NCBI GenBank assembly: GCA_903904605.1
Contig: CAIVDC010000027.1
Location: 1-61,550 of the forward strand
DNA length: 61,550 nt
DNA from: an uncultured Sterolibacterium sp.
Lineage (GTDB): Bacteria > Pseudomonadota > Gammaproteobacteria > Burkholderiales > Rhodocyclaceae
Direction of reading: 5' to 3'
The notes beneath the pieces were generated by a model. That model was not told the DNA's origin. It made no database searches and worked only from the letters and a program-made list of their open reading frames with translations. Shown here piece by piece: positions 15,938-24,980 of this stretch. The stretch's first letter is position 1. Each line of letters opens with the position of its first letter. The position numbers and the translations under genes were made by a program.

Positions 15938-18429
15938 CGAACCTGGGGCATGTCGGACACGCCCTGGAGAATTTTCTCGATGCCGTTCTGGATCAGTGTG
16001 CGCATCCCGGCGGCAATGGCGACGGCCTTGATTTCGCTCACCGCGCCGCGGGTCTGGATCAAACGCCTCACGCTCGCATCGGTCAGCAGCAGTTCGTACA
16101 GTCCGACCCGGCCCCGATAGCCGGTATTGCCGCATTCGTCACAGCCCGATGCCCGGTAGAGAATGATGTTGCCCTGCGGATCGCCATAGTGCTCCTGCCA
16201 GGAAACGAGCACCTTGTCCGCCTCCAGGGATCCGTCGAGGCAGTATTCGCGCAACAAGGCATCAAGCTCGGTCATGCCGGGCATGTAAGGCTTCTTGCAC
16301 GCCGGGCACAGGCACCGCACCAGGCGCTGGGCCAGGATGAAGAGCAGGGCATCGGCGAAATTGAAGGGATCCATGCCCAAGTCGAGCAGGCGCACCACGC
16401 TTTCCGGTGCGCTGTTGGTATGCAGGGTGGACAACACCAGGTGGCCGGTCAGCGACGCCTCGATGCCCACCTTGGCGGTTTCGGCGTCGCGCATTTCCCC
16501 GACCATGATGACATCGGGGTCGGCGCGCAGGAAGGTGCGCATGGCTGCGGCGAAAGTCCAATCGACCTTGGTATTGACCTGAACCTGGCGCAGTCCTTCC
16601 TGGGTGATCTCGATGGGGTCTTCTGCGGTCCAGATCTTGCGCTCTCCGGTGTTGATGTAGCCCAGCAGGGCATGCAGGGTAGTGGTCTTGCCCGATCCGG
16701 TCGGCCCGCAAACCAGACACAAGCCGTGGGGTTTCGTCACCATCCGTTGCAGGTTGCGCAGCACGTCTTCGCTGAACCCGAGTTGATCGATCTGCAGCGC
16801 TTTGGTGGCCGACAGGAGGCGCATTACGACATCTTCCAGGCCGTTATTGGTCGGCACCGTGGCGACGCGCAATTCCAGGTTGACCGGGCCGAAGCGGCTG
16901 AAGTCGATCTTGCCGTCCTGGGGCTTGCGCCGCTCGGAGATGTCCAGCGTACTCATGATCTTGATCCGGGACACCATCGCGCTGCGGAACTTCGAAGGCA
17001 GCTCAAGATACTTGAACATCGCGCCGTCCTTGCGGAAGCGGATGCGGATGTTCTTGTTGCCCGGATAGGATTCGACGTGAATGTCGGAAGCGCCCTGGCG
17101 ATACGCGTCGAGAATCATCTTGTTGATCAGCCTGACCAGGGTGGTGTCGCTCTCGACCACCTGGTCGTCTGCAAGTTCTATTTCGTCGCCCTCTGTGGCA
17201 AGCTGGCTGGCAAGGTCATCGATCCGGGTTGCGCCGGCGGCCTCCGGATGGAAGGAGACATTGGGCTTGCTGCTGTCCTGGGTCGAAAACTCCAGCGAGC
17301 CGTCGGAGGAGTATGGGGAATAATGGTCCGAGTATTCGGCAGCGCCGTAATTCTTCTGGATCGCGGCGCGTATATCGCCCTCCGAGGCAATCACCGGCAG
17401 GACTTTCATGCCTGAACTGAAGCGCAACTCCTCGAGCATGGCGGTAGCCAAAGGGTTTTCCACGGCGACCACCAGCGTCGCGTCCATCTGGAAAATCGGG
17501 ATCACGGTAAGCCGCCTTGCCAGAGTCTCCGGCACCTTTTTCAGCAGTTCGGCGGGAATGAGAAACTTGCGCAGGTTGACAAAGGGGATGCCGAGCTTGA
17601 TCGCCAATGCGGCCCTGATCCCGTCCTGATTGATCACGCCCATGTCGATCAGCAGCTGCCCGAGCGGAACTTTGCGGTTCCTTTCCTGTTCCTTCAGGGC
17701 GTTGCCCAGCTCCTCGTCGGAGAGCAGACCCATTTCGATCAGCACTTCCCCGAGTTTGCTGATCGGCCCGCGTTCCTGGCGCGCGAGGGCCGCGGCCAGT
17801 TCATCCGCGGAAACGATCTGATTGACGGTCATCAAATCGCCCAGCTTCTGCACGCGCAATTCGCGCTGCCTGGCCACTGCAGCGGCAACCGCCCCCTTGG
17901 TGGCGATGCGATGGTCGATCAGGATCTGCCCGATCGGGTCGCCGATATGAAAGTCCTTGATCCTCCGTGCCGGTACGAAATAACGGGTGACCTGATCCAT
18001 GCCGGCCGGCGGGAAAAGGAAAAGACCGCACTGCGCATTGACGCAACCCCGGGTCTCGCCGCTGAAGATTTCGCCGTCATGCATCTCGATGCTGAAAGGC
18101 TGGCGCTCGGACACCGCGAATATGTTTTCCTTGGCGAATTCCGGCGGCAGCTCCTGGCGGGTCAGGCGCACCGGGCGCGGCAGGCGCAACTGGAGTACCT
18201 GGTCGAACTCCGGCGCAGAGCCGCCCGGGATATCCAGGTCCATTATTGCCGCGTCGGGGTCAAAATGGAGCAATTCACCCTGCAACTTCTGTCCGCCGGC
18301 GAGCACCACCAGGCATTGCTTCCGGGAGGGCTCGTCCTGACCCGGCAGAAACTCCAGGTAGGGCGGCGCCGGCCATTTGAACTCCTCCTTGACAGGCGGC
18401 GAGCCCGCTGCGCGGTTCATCATGTTCAT
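15922..18429 (-). CDS. PilB/GspE-family secretion ATPase with MshEN repeats
   Basis: 835 residues, long for the family (PilB and GspE are about 500-570). About 150 N-terminal residues of unknown fold (QGELLHFDPDAAIMDLDI) come first. Three MshEN-type segments follow between about 165 and 360, marked by the repeated pattern LGxLLIxMGxI/LxxDE (GQILIDHRIATKGA, LGEVLIEMGLLSDEEL, LGQLLIDMGVINQDGI). The ATPase core carries Walker A GPTGSGKTT near residue 577, Walker B DVIMVGEMRD near 640, the His-box STLHTNSAPESV, and a tetracysteine zinc site (CLCPAC and CDECG). MshEN domains bind cyclic-di-GMP in MshE. No pilin, platform or secretin gene is nearby; it stands alone amid aromatic-degradation genes, so its machine is unknown. 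Confidence 0.85.
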   Translation of the reverse strand: MNMMNRAAGSPPVKEEFKWPAPPYLEFLPGQDEPSRKQCLVVLAGGQKLQGELLHFDPDAAIMDLDIPGGSAPEFDQVLQLRLPRPVRLTRQELPPEFAKENIFAVSERQPFSIEMHDGEIFSGETRGCVNAQCGLFLFPPAGMDQVTRYFVPARRIKDFHIGDPIGQILIDHRIATKGAVAAAVARQRELRVQKLGDLMTVNQIVSADELAAALARQERGPISKLGEVLIEMGLLSDEELGNALKEQERNRKVPLGQLLIDMGVINQDGIRAALAIKLGIPFVNLRKFLIPAELLKKVPETLARRLTVIPIFQMDATLVVAVENPLATAMLEELRFSSGMKVLPVIASEGDIRAAIQKNYGAAEYSDHYSPYSSDGSLEFSTQDSSKPNVSFHPEAAGATRIDDLASQLATEGDEIELADDQVVESDTTLVRLINKMILDAYRQGASDIHVESYPGNKNIRIRFRKDGAMFKYLELPSKFRSAMVSRIKIMSTLDISERRKPQDGKIDFSRFGPVNLELRVATVPTNNGLEDVVMRLLSATKALQIDQLGFSEDVLRNLQRMVTKPHGLCLVCGPTGSGKTTTLHALLGYINTGERKIWTAEDPIEITQEGLRQVQVNTKVDWTFAAAMRTFLRADPDVIMVGEMRDAETAKVGIEASLTGHLVLSTLHTNSAPESVVRLLDLGMDPFNFADALLFILAQRLVRCLCPACKKPYMPGMTELDALLREYCLDGSLEADKVLVSWQEHYGDPQGNIILYRASGCDECGNTGYRGRVGLYELLLTDASVRRLIQTRGAVSEIKAVAIAAGMRTLIQNGIEKILQGVSDMPQVRAVCG

Positions 18430-18561
18430 GGGGCTCTCCTCGGATGGGCTTCAGGGCAGATGAAGGACTTGGCGAAAGTGCACTGCGGATTCTATCGCAA
18501 GATCGCACGACGCCTGCGGCCAAGCCGCCCCGGCGTCAGTTCGTGCCGGGCCCGTCGGAGC

Positions 18562-18954
18562 TCACGTCGCCAGCATGGCGGTCGCTTCAATTTCGACTTT
18601 TGCGCCGACCTCGACGAAACCGGCGACCTGCAACGCAGTCATGGCGGGGAAATGCCGGCCGATGATGGTGCGGTAGGCGTCCCCGATCTCCGGCAAGCGT
18701 GCGTTGTATTCGTCCTTGTCCGCCAGATACCAGTTCAGGCGCACGATGTCGCTGGGGCGGGCGCCGGCCTCGGCGAGGATGCCGACGATATTGGCAAGCG
18801 CCTGGCGTACCTGTCCGACCAGGTCGTCGGTGCGGAAGACTTCCTGTTCATCCCAGCCCACCTGGCCCGAAACGAAAACCATCCGGCCGGTAGCCGCGAC
18901 TCCATTCGAATAGCCCTTGGGGCGGACCCAACCGGGCGGTTCCAGAAATTTCAT
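18562..18954 (-). CDS. RidA-family enamine/imine deaminase
   Basis: 130 residues, the normal RidA length. GRMVFVSGQVGWDE near the N-terminus, QALANIVGILAEAGA, and the C-terminal VAGFVEVGAKVEIEATA fit the family. Canonical RidA has an Arg near position 105 that binds the substrate carboxylate; here the corresponding stretch is hydrophobic or acidic (PAMTALQVAGF), so it is probably a catabolic paralogue of the RidA/YjgF superfamily. RidA proteins hydrolyse reactive enamines and imines to ketones plus ammonia. It starts 19 bp after the stop of a 2-aminobenzoate-CoA ligase-like gene, where deamination of an enamine intermediate would make sense. Confidence 0.78.
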   Translation of the reverse strand: MKFLEPPGWVRPKGYSNGVAATGRMVFVSGQVGWDEQEVFRTDDLVGQVRQALANIVGILAEAGARPSDIVRLNWYLADKDEYNARLPEIGDAYRTIIGRHFPAMTALQVAGFVEVGAKVEIEATAMLAT

Positions 18955-18973
18955 AAGATGATGCTCCGATCAG

Positions 18974-20593
18974 TCACGGGTTCTCAATCGCGCGCAGGCG
19001 AAAGCGTTGCAACTTGCCGGTCTCGGTGCGCGGCAGGGCTGTGGCGAATTCTATGGTGCGCGGGTACTTGTAGGGCGCGATGCGCTTCTTGACGAAGTCC
19101 TGCAACTCCTTGATCAGCGCGGCCGACGCCGTGCAGTCCGGGCGCAGCACGACCACGGCCTTGACCCGCTGGCCGCGTTCCGGGTCGGGAACGCCGATCA
19201 CGGCGCATTCGGCCACGGCGGGGTGCGCCAGGAGCGCGTCCTCGACTTCCGGACCGGCGATGTTGTAACCGGCGGAAATGATCATGTCGTCGGTGCGCGC
19301 CTGGTAGAAGAAGTAGCCGTCCTCGTCCATGCGGTAGGCGTCGCCGGTCAGATTCCAGCCGTCGACGACGTAATCCTTCTGCCGCGGGTCGGCAAGATAG
19401 CGGCAGCCGGTCGGTCCCTGAATCGCCAGCCGGCCGACCACGCCCGGCGGCAGCGGGCGGCCATCGGCACCCACCACGCGCGCCCGGTAGCCGGGGATGG
19501 CGTACCCGGTGGCGCCTCGCCTCACCTTCTCGGGGGTGTGGGAGATGAAGATGTGCATCATCTCAGTGGCGCCGATGCCGTCTATGATCTCGATGCCGGT
19601 TGCCTGTTTCCACGACTGACGGGTGGCGTCGGGCAGCGCCTCGCCCGCCGAGACGCATTGCTTCAGGCTGGAGAGATCATAGTCCTTCGCCAGCGGCGCC
19701 ATCAGCCGCCAGAATGTGGGCGCTGTGAAGCAGATGCTGGCCCGGGAATTCTGGATGGTCGCCAGGAGCGATTCCGGCAGCAACTTTTCGACGAGTACGG
19801 TGGAGGCGCCGAAACGCAGGGGGAAACAGAGCATCCCGCCCAGGCCGAAAGTGAAGGCCAGGGGCGGCGTGCCGCAGAAGATGTCGTCCGCGTCCGGCTT
19901 GAGGATGGCACGCGCGAAACAGTCGCACATGGCCATCACGTCGCGGTGGAAATGGATCGTGCCCTTGGGTTCGCCCGTCGTGCCCGAAGTGAAGGCAATC
20001 AGGGCCGCGTCGTCGGCGGCCGTGTCCACGTTGACGAAGTCGTCCGCCTTGCCTTCGAGCCGCTCCTCCAGGGAGCCGGCGCCGCCGTCGTTGAAGAGCA
20101 GCACTTGCCTGAGGAAGGGCGAGAGGCCGCGAGCCGCTTCCAGTTCATCGATCAGGCGCACGTCGCAAAGCGCCGCGCCGATCTCCGCCTTGCCGACGAT
20201 CTGCGCCAGTTCCCGGGCGCGGAGCAGCGGCATGGTGGCGACCGCAACGCAGCCCGCCTTGATGACGGCGAGCCAGCAGGCAGCCATCATCGGATTATTC
20301 GGCCCGCGCAGCAGCACCCGGTTGCCGGGAACAAGTGCCAGGTCCTCGCGGAGTACCCGGGCGATTCTGTTGGCGCGGCACAATAATTGCCGGTAGGTGC
20401 AGGCGGCCTCGGGTGTGCGCAGGGCGATCCGCTCGCCGTGACCATCGGCGACCATCCTGTCGAGCAGTTCGACGGCGCAGTTCTGCCGCGCCGGATACGC
20501 GAGTTCGGGCAGCTCGAAGATCAGTTCCGGCCATTGCGCTCGTGGCGGCAGATGGTCCCTGGCAAAGCTGTCGATGTGCGCCGATGGGGTCAT
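18974..20593 (-). CDS. 2-aminobenzoate-CoA ligase-like acyl-CoA synthetase
   Basis: 539 residues of the ANL adenylate-forming family: A3 loop AFTSGTTGEPKGTIH, A5 segment GIGATEMMHIFISH, A7/A8 hinge NLTGDAYRMDEDGYFFYQARTDD (residues split by the usual Asp), and A10 Lys in PRTETGKLQRF. The N-terminal stretch ARDHLPPRAQWPELIF and MLCFPLRFGASTVLVEKL are as I remember for 2-aminobenzoate-CoA ligase of Azoarcus evansii. It would activate anthranilate or a related aromatic acid with ATP and CoA in the cytoplasm. It lies in a tight unit with an OYE-like flavoprotein 25 bp upstream and RidA 19 bp downstream. Benzoate or a hydroxybenzoate as substrate is not excluded. Confidence 0.72.
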   Translation of the reverse strand: MTPSAHIDSFARDHLPPRAQWPELIFELPELAYPARQNCAVELLDRMVADGHGERIALRTPEAACTYRQLLCRANRIARVLREDLALVPGNRVLLRGPNNPMMAACWLAVIKAGCVAVATMPLLRARELAQIVGKAEIGAALCDVRLIDELEAARGLSPFLRQVLLFNDGGAGSLEERLEGKADDFVNVDTAADDAALIAFTSGTTGEPKGTIHFHRDVMAMCDCFARAILKPDADDIFCGTPPLAFTFGLGGMLCFPLRFGASTVLVEKLLPESLLATIQNSRASICFTAPTFWRLMAPLAKDYDLSSLKQCVSAGEALPDATRQSWKQATGIEIIDGIGATEMMHIFISHTPEKVRRGATGYAIPGYRARVVGADGRPLPPGVVGRLAIQGPTGCRYLADPRQKDYVVDGWNLTGDAYRMDEDGYFFYQARTDDMIISAGYNIAGPEVEDALLAHPAVAECAVIGVPDPERGQRVKAVVVLRPDCTASAALIKELQDFVKKRIAPYKYPRTIEFATALPRTETGKLQRFRLRAIENP

Positions 20594-20618
20594 ATCGCCG
20601 TCGCTGGGCTGGCCTTCA

Positions 20619-22589
20619 TCAGATTCTCACGCCCATCCGATAGCCTTCGTGTATCGCCGCGTCGAGACCGCGGGCGATGAGCGCATCGCCGGCACCGTGC
20701 AGTTCGTCGACCATCCACTGGAATTCGTGGAACAGGTCATGGTTGGGCTTGCGCGGACTCGACACGAGAACGGTATCGGCGGCGAGGAAAGTCTCTTCGC
20801 CCTTGACATTCTTTACCGCAGCGCCCTCCGCCGTGACTTTCACCAGATGCGAGGAGGTCAGCGTCCTGATGCCCAGTTCATCGACCCAGGCGGTATGGCG
20901 CCACTTGAAAGTCGGCATGACGTCGCCGGCAATGCGTTTGTCCTCCTCGATGACGGCCACCTCGTGGCCCGCCTTGGCCAGCGTTTCGGCGATGGTGAGG
21001 CCGATCTTGCCGCCCCCGATCATTACCACGCGCCTGCCCGGCTTGATCCTGCCGTGGGCGACGTCGAGGGCATCGACCAGCAGATTCGCGCCTTCGAGAT
21101 AACGGAAAGCGCCCAAGTCGGTCCGGGCGCCGGCGGCGACTAGGCAGACATCGTACTGATGCAGCACGCTCCTCATGAACTTGGCGTTGGCCTCGGTGTT
21201 CAGCCGAATCTCGATGCCGAGCTTGGCCGCCATCACCTGATAATAGGCGACGACGCTCTGGAGGTCCTGCGGGCGGGCTAGGTCGTTGGCGGCATAGGCG
21301 GCCAGATTGCCGCCTATGCGGTCCGATTTCTCGAAAACGGTGACCTCATGACCGCGCTTCCTAGCGGTGATGGCCGCCTCCATCCCGGCCGGGCCGGCGC
21401 CGATGACCATGATTCTCTTCTTCGCCACGGCGGGCGTGACGGTGTATTCGGGCTCGATTTCGTGCCCCAGGACCGGATTCATGGTGCAGGTATAGGGCAG
21501 GTCGCGGAACAGCCGGGACAGACAATTGAGCGAGCCGATGCAGGGGCGCACTTCGTTCAGCCTGTCTTCGCGCGCCTTGTGGATCAGTTCCGGGTCGGCC
21601 AGGAGGGGCCGGCACACTTCCCAGTAGTCGAAGATGCCGTCCCGGATGCACTGGTCCGCCATCACCGGATCGGGCAAACGGTTGCCGAAGGCAATCGGCG
21701 TCTTCGGAAAAAGTTTCTTGGCCTTGGCGGAAAGGTAGTTCCAGTGGCCTGGCGTCACATCGCGACCGAAGGAAGACTCGGGCGCCTCCTGCCAGCCGAC
21801 GGTGACGGAAATCATGTCGACGCCGCAATCGACCGCCTGCTGCATCAGTTCGAAGCATTCCTCCTCGCTGTTGCCGCCCCAGCGATCCATCAATTCCGCG
21901 GCATTGAGACGAATCAGCATCGGACTGTCGGGTGTCGCCTGCTTCACCGCATCGATCAGTTCGCGCATGAAGCGGCCGCGGTTTTCGATCGAGCCGCCGT
22001 ATTCGTCGCTGCGCTGGTTGGTGAAGCGCGAGTTGAAGTTGGCCAGGAGGTAGCCCATGAAGCTGGTCACTTCGGTGCCGTCGAATCCCGCCCGGATGGC
22101 ACGCCTGGCGGCATCGGCATGCTGGGCGACGATGGCCCTGATCTGGTCCCGGTCGAGCTCGCGCGGCGGCCGGAAATGGGGCAAAGTCTGCGGTACGACC
22201 GAGGGCTGGATGCAGTAGCCCAGATCGATGCCGCCGTAACGGCCGGCATGGAGAATCTGCTGAATGGCGAGTGCGCCGGCGTCGTGGATGTACCGGGCGA
22301 TGGTCTCGAACTGCGGCAGGAATTTGTCGTCGAAAATCGCCACTTGGCGAAAATAGGCCTTGCCTTCGCCGAGAGGGTCGGGATAGGCGCCCTGATTGGT
22401 GATGATGCCGCAGCCTGTGCCAGCAATCACCCGCACTCGCGCCAATTCGCGCGGCGTGATGAAGCCGTCGCGGGCGTTGTAGTTGGAAACGCAGCAGGCG
22501 CCATACTTGACCTGGTTCCTGGTCTCGAATCGGCCCAAGGCGCCTGGCCGGAACAAATGCCTGAGCTTCTGCTCTCCGGGTGTCTCCAC
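20619..22589 (-). CDS. old-yellow-enzyme/FAD bimodular oxidoreductase (dienoyl-CoA reductase/TMADH family)
   Basis: 656 residues. The N-terminal FMN TIM barrel (residues 1-370) carries RNQVKYGACC, LQILHAGRYGG-type QQILHAGRYGG and SRFTNQRSDEYGGSIENR; the C-terminal half has two Rossmann motifs, [12 protein letters not shown] and MIGGGKIGLTIAE, for FAD/ADP and NAD(P). The family normally has four cysteines for a [4Fe-4S] cluster between the halves. Here the segment reads CIGSLNCLSRL then CTMNP, so the second ligand is Ser. Such enzymes reduce enoyl or dienoyl substrates, or dehydrogenate amines. It heads a unit with the 2-aminobenzoate-CoA ligase-like gene and RidA, so a role on an amino-substituted alicyclic CoA ester is plausible but inferred. 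Confidence 0.75.
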   Translation of the reverse strand: METPGEQKLRHLFRPGALGRFETRNQVKYGACCVSNYNARDGFITPRELARVRVIAGTGCGIITNQGAYPDPLGEGKAYFRQVAIFDDKFLPQFETIARYIHDAGALAIQQILHAGRYGGIDLGYCIQPSVVPQTLPHFRPPRELDRDQIRAIVAQHADAARRAIRAGFDGTEVTSFMGYLLANFNSRFTNQRSDEYGGSIENRGRFMRELIDAVKQATPDSPMLIRLNAAELMDRWGGNSEEECFELMQQAVDCGVDMISVTVGWQEAPESSFGRDVTPGHWNYLSAKAKKLFPKTPIAFGNRLPDPVMADQCIRDGIFDYWEVCRPLLADPELIHKAREDRLNEVRPCIGSLNCLSRLFRDLPYTCTMNPVLGHEIEPEYTVTPAVAKKRIMVIGAGPAGMEAAITARKRGHEVTVFEKSDRIGGNLAAYAANDLARPQDLQSVVAYYQVMAAKLGIEIRLNTEANAKFMRSVLHQYDVCLVAAGARTDLGAFRYLEGANLLVDALDVAHGRIKPGRRVVMIGGGKIGLTIAETLAKAGHEVAVIEEDKRIAGDVMPTFKWRHTAWVDELGIRTLTSSHLVKVTAEGAAVKNVKGEETFLAADTVLVSSPRKPNHDLFHEFQWMVDELHGAGDALIARGLDAAIHEGYRMGVRI

Positions 22590-22638
22590 TGGCTCACTCC
22601 TCCAAGCTGTACGGCGGCTTCGGGCGCTATATGGATAC

Positions 22639-22646
22639 TGTATACA
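22639..22646. promoter_or_regulatory. TGTATACA palindrome before the OYE-ligase-RidA unit
   Basis: A perfect 8-bp palindrome sits 50 bp upstream of the OYE-like gene in an AT-rich pocket (TATATGGATACTGTATACATTC region). GntR-family operators often contain cores of this kind. It lies in a 143-bp gap after oah, so the three-gene unit may have its own promoter here. No regulator gene is adjacent. Confidence 0.28.
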
Positions 22647-22732
22647 TTCACTGATGGCGTGTCAAACGGACGGCCGACGCTCCACGGGGAATCCCCGCGC
22701 GAGACGTCGGCCTGAAGCTTGGCAACGCTGGA

Positions 22733-23860
22733 TTACTTCGGCTTTGCCAGTACCTGCTCGGCAAAGCTTTGATCGAAGACATGGCCTTCGGCGACGAGCT
22801 GGCGATACTTGACGAAGTCGATCACGTCCTTGCCCGTGGTCTTCTTGGAATCGAAGGCGCTGAAGCCCAGGTAGGCCTCGTGGTTCATGTTGGCCGCGAG
22901 CCAGTGGCGGTTCGGGACCTTCATCTGGTCCCAGAAGAACTTCTTCTTGCCGCGTATGCCGTCTATGGACTTGATCAGGCAGTGCGGAAAGAGGTTGGTG
23001 AATTTCCAGATGAGGGCATTGACTTCCTTGTCCAGCAATTCGAAGTCGGTGCTGCACTGGGCCACCAGTTCCTTGGCCTTGGCGGCTTCTTCCTTGCCGA
23101 CCGGCTCGCCGTAGACGATCTCGCCGTCATCGACGTAGGTGTCGGTGCGCACCAACGGATTTCTCACCCATAGTCCGTCCTTTTTCAGCACCGGCACGGC
23201 TTTGGTGATCAGTCCCTTGGACTTCATCTTGTAGGCGCTCCAGGGTTCGCAGGAGATGCAGTTGAACATGGCATCCTCCATCGACAGGAACCAGGGCAGG
23301 AAGTCCGTCGCGCCGCCGTCTGGCGCCGAGCCGTGCTTCGGGCCGGCCTGGCCGTAGATGGCCATGTCGGATGAGAGCGTGATGTCGCAGGCCATGCCCA
23401 TTTCCTGTCCGCCTGCCACGCGCATGCCATTGACCCTGCAGATGACCGGCTTCTTGCAGTTGAGTATGCCGTCCACCATGGCGTTGAACAGGTCCATGTA
23501 CTCGCCGTATTCGTTGGGACGGCGCGAGTAGTAGGAGGCGTACTCGGCGGTGTTGCCGCCGCTGCAGAAAGCCTTGTCGCCGACCGCGGTGAGCACCGCG
23601 GCAACGACCCGGCGATCGCTGGAGGCCTTCTGGAAACCGGCGACCATGCCCTTCACCATCTCCGTGTTGTAGGAGTTGTATTGGCTGGGGTTGTTGAGCC
23701 AGATCCAGGCGGAACAGATGCCCGGCACCGCCTGCCCTTTTTCGTCCAGCACCGGACGCTCCTCGTAGACCAGGGTCGGCGCATCCTTGCCGAAGTGGCT
23801 GTTGTCGAAGAGTGCGTGATCCTTGAGTTTGTCGTCCTTGCGCAGCCATTCCAAAGCCAT
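22733..23860 (-). CDS. oah: 6-oxocyclohex-1-ene-1-carbonyl-CoA hydrolase
   Basis: 375 residues, matching the known length of Oah/BzdY/BamA (about 377). The crotonase-fold core carries SAWIWLNNPSQYNSYN, DKAFCSGGNTAEY, NGMRVAGGQEMGMACD and GQAGPKHGSAPDGG, the last being diagnostic for this ring-cleaving hydrolase. It adds water and opens the ring of 6-oxocyclohex-1-ene-1-carbonyl-CoA to 3-hydroxypimelyl-CoA, the ring-opening step of anaerobic benzoyl-CoA breakdown. It follows had after 22 bp and is third in the dch-had-oah order. Confidence 0.95.
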   Translation of the reverse strand: MALEWLRKDDKLKDHALFDNSHFGKDAPTLVYEERPVLDEKGQAVPGICSAWIWLNNPSQYNSYNTEMVKGMVAGFQKASSDRRVVAAVLTAVGDKAFCSGGNTAEYASYYSRRPNEYGEYMDLFNAMVDGILNCKKPVICRVNGMRVAGGQEMGMACDITLSSDMAIYGQAGPKHGSAPDGGATDFLPWFLSMEDAMFNCISCEPWSAYKMKSKGLITKAVPVLKKDGLWVRNPLVRTDTYVDDGEIVYGEPVGKEEAAKAKELVAQCSTDFELLDKEVNALIWKFTNLFPHCLIKSIDGIRGKKKFFWDQMKVPNRHWLAANMNHEAYLGFSAFDSKKTTGKDVIDFVKYRQLVAEGHVFDQSFAEQVLAKPK

Positions 23861-23882
23861 TTTGATTCTCCCTAGGTTGTAG

Positions 23883-24950
23883 TCAAAAGTCAGGCGTCAA
23901 CACCACGCGGCGGCTAAGCTTGCCGTGGTGCGCCTGGTCGAATACCTGCTCGATCTGGCTCATGGGCCGGGTCTCGACAAAAGGCTCGAGCGCGATCCTG
24001 CCGTCCACGCACATCTCCAGCACCGAGGGATATGACAGCGGGGGGCAGCCCCAGGTGCCGATGATCTCGGCATCGAAGGCCATGAGCTTGGAAAGCATGT
24101 AAGAAGTTTCGTCCGTGCCGTAGCCGACGACGATCAGCTTGCCGACGAAGGACAGCAAAGCGAGCGCCAGCTCCTGCCCCGGCTTGGATCCGGTGACCTC
24201 GAAAATCTTCCAGCCGTAGTTGGCCGGCAGGCCCTGTTCCTTGCAGTAGGCCTTGACCAGGTCCTTCACCTCCCGGGGGCTCTTGCCCTTGGGATTGATG
24301 GTGAAGTCGGCGCCGTAGCCTTTCATGAATGAGAGTTTTTCCTCGTTGAGGTCGATGCCGATCACCGCGCGGGCTCCCATGCCCTTGGCAACCTGGGTCA
24401 TGAAGCTGCCGACGCCGCCTGCTGCACCGATCACCATGACCAGGTCGCCGCTCTTGATATCCGCCCGTATCGCCGCATGATAGGGCGTGGTGACGGCATC
24501 GGCGACCACGGCGAGATGTTCCAGGGGCAGCTTGCCGCGGTTGCGCACGACGCACAGGTCGTGGGCGAGAACCGGGATGTGGCTGGCGAAGCCGCCGTAG
24601 ATGCCCATCGAGTTGCCGGGCATCTTCTGGTTGAGGCAGCGGTTGGGCCGGCCCATGCGGCAGATTTCGCAATCGTTGCAGGGGAGCACCGCGGGCACGA
24701 TGACTTCCCTGCCGAGCAGGCCGGGATCTCCCGCTACCACCACACCGGATATTTCGTGGCCAAGCGTCAGGGGCGGCTTCTGGATGGTCGGCACGCCCAT
24801 GTAATAGTAGGAGAGATCGGTGTGGCAGACGCCACAGCCGCGGATCTCGACCAGCGCCTCGCCGGACTTCAGTTCCGGCATCGCGATCTCGGTACGCAGC
24901 ATCTTTCCCGGCTCGGTCATCTGCCAGGTTTGTATGGTTTTGGGAATCAC
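23883..24950 (-). CDS. had: 6-hydroxycyclohex-1-ene-1-carbonyl-CoA dehydrogenase
   Basis: 355 residues of the zinc-dependent medium-chain dehydrogenase family. CGVCHTDLSYYYMG and GHEISG give the catalytic zinc site, CNDCEICRMGRPNRC the structural zinc site, and VIGAAGGVGSFMTQVAKG the NAD+-binding fold. The YYYMGVPTIQKPP stretch and the length fit Had/BzdX. It oxidises the 6-hydroxy group to the 6-oxo compound for Oah. A 109-bp gap with three hairpins separates it from dch upstream. Confidence 0.94.
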   Translation of the reverse strand: MIPKTIQTWQMTEPGKMLRTEIAMPELKSGEALVEIRGCGVCHTDLSYYYMGVPTIQKPPLTLGHEISGVVVAGDPGLLGREVIVPAVLPCNDCEICRMGRPNRCLNQKMPGNSMGIYGGFASHIPVLAHDLCVVRNRGKLPLEHLAVVADAVTTPYHAAIRADIKSGDLVMVIGAAGGVGSFMTQVAKGMGARAVIGIDLNEEKLSFMKGYGADFTINPKGKSPREVKDLVKAYCKEQGLPANYGWKIFEVTGSKPGQELALALLSFVGKLIVVGYGTDETSYMLSKLMAFDAEIIGTWGCPPLSYPSVLEMCVDGRIALEPFVETRPMSQIEQVFDQAHHGKLSRRVVLTPDF

Positions 24951-24980
24951 TGCTTCTCCTGCAAAGTCGTCGCCGAAAAA

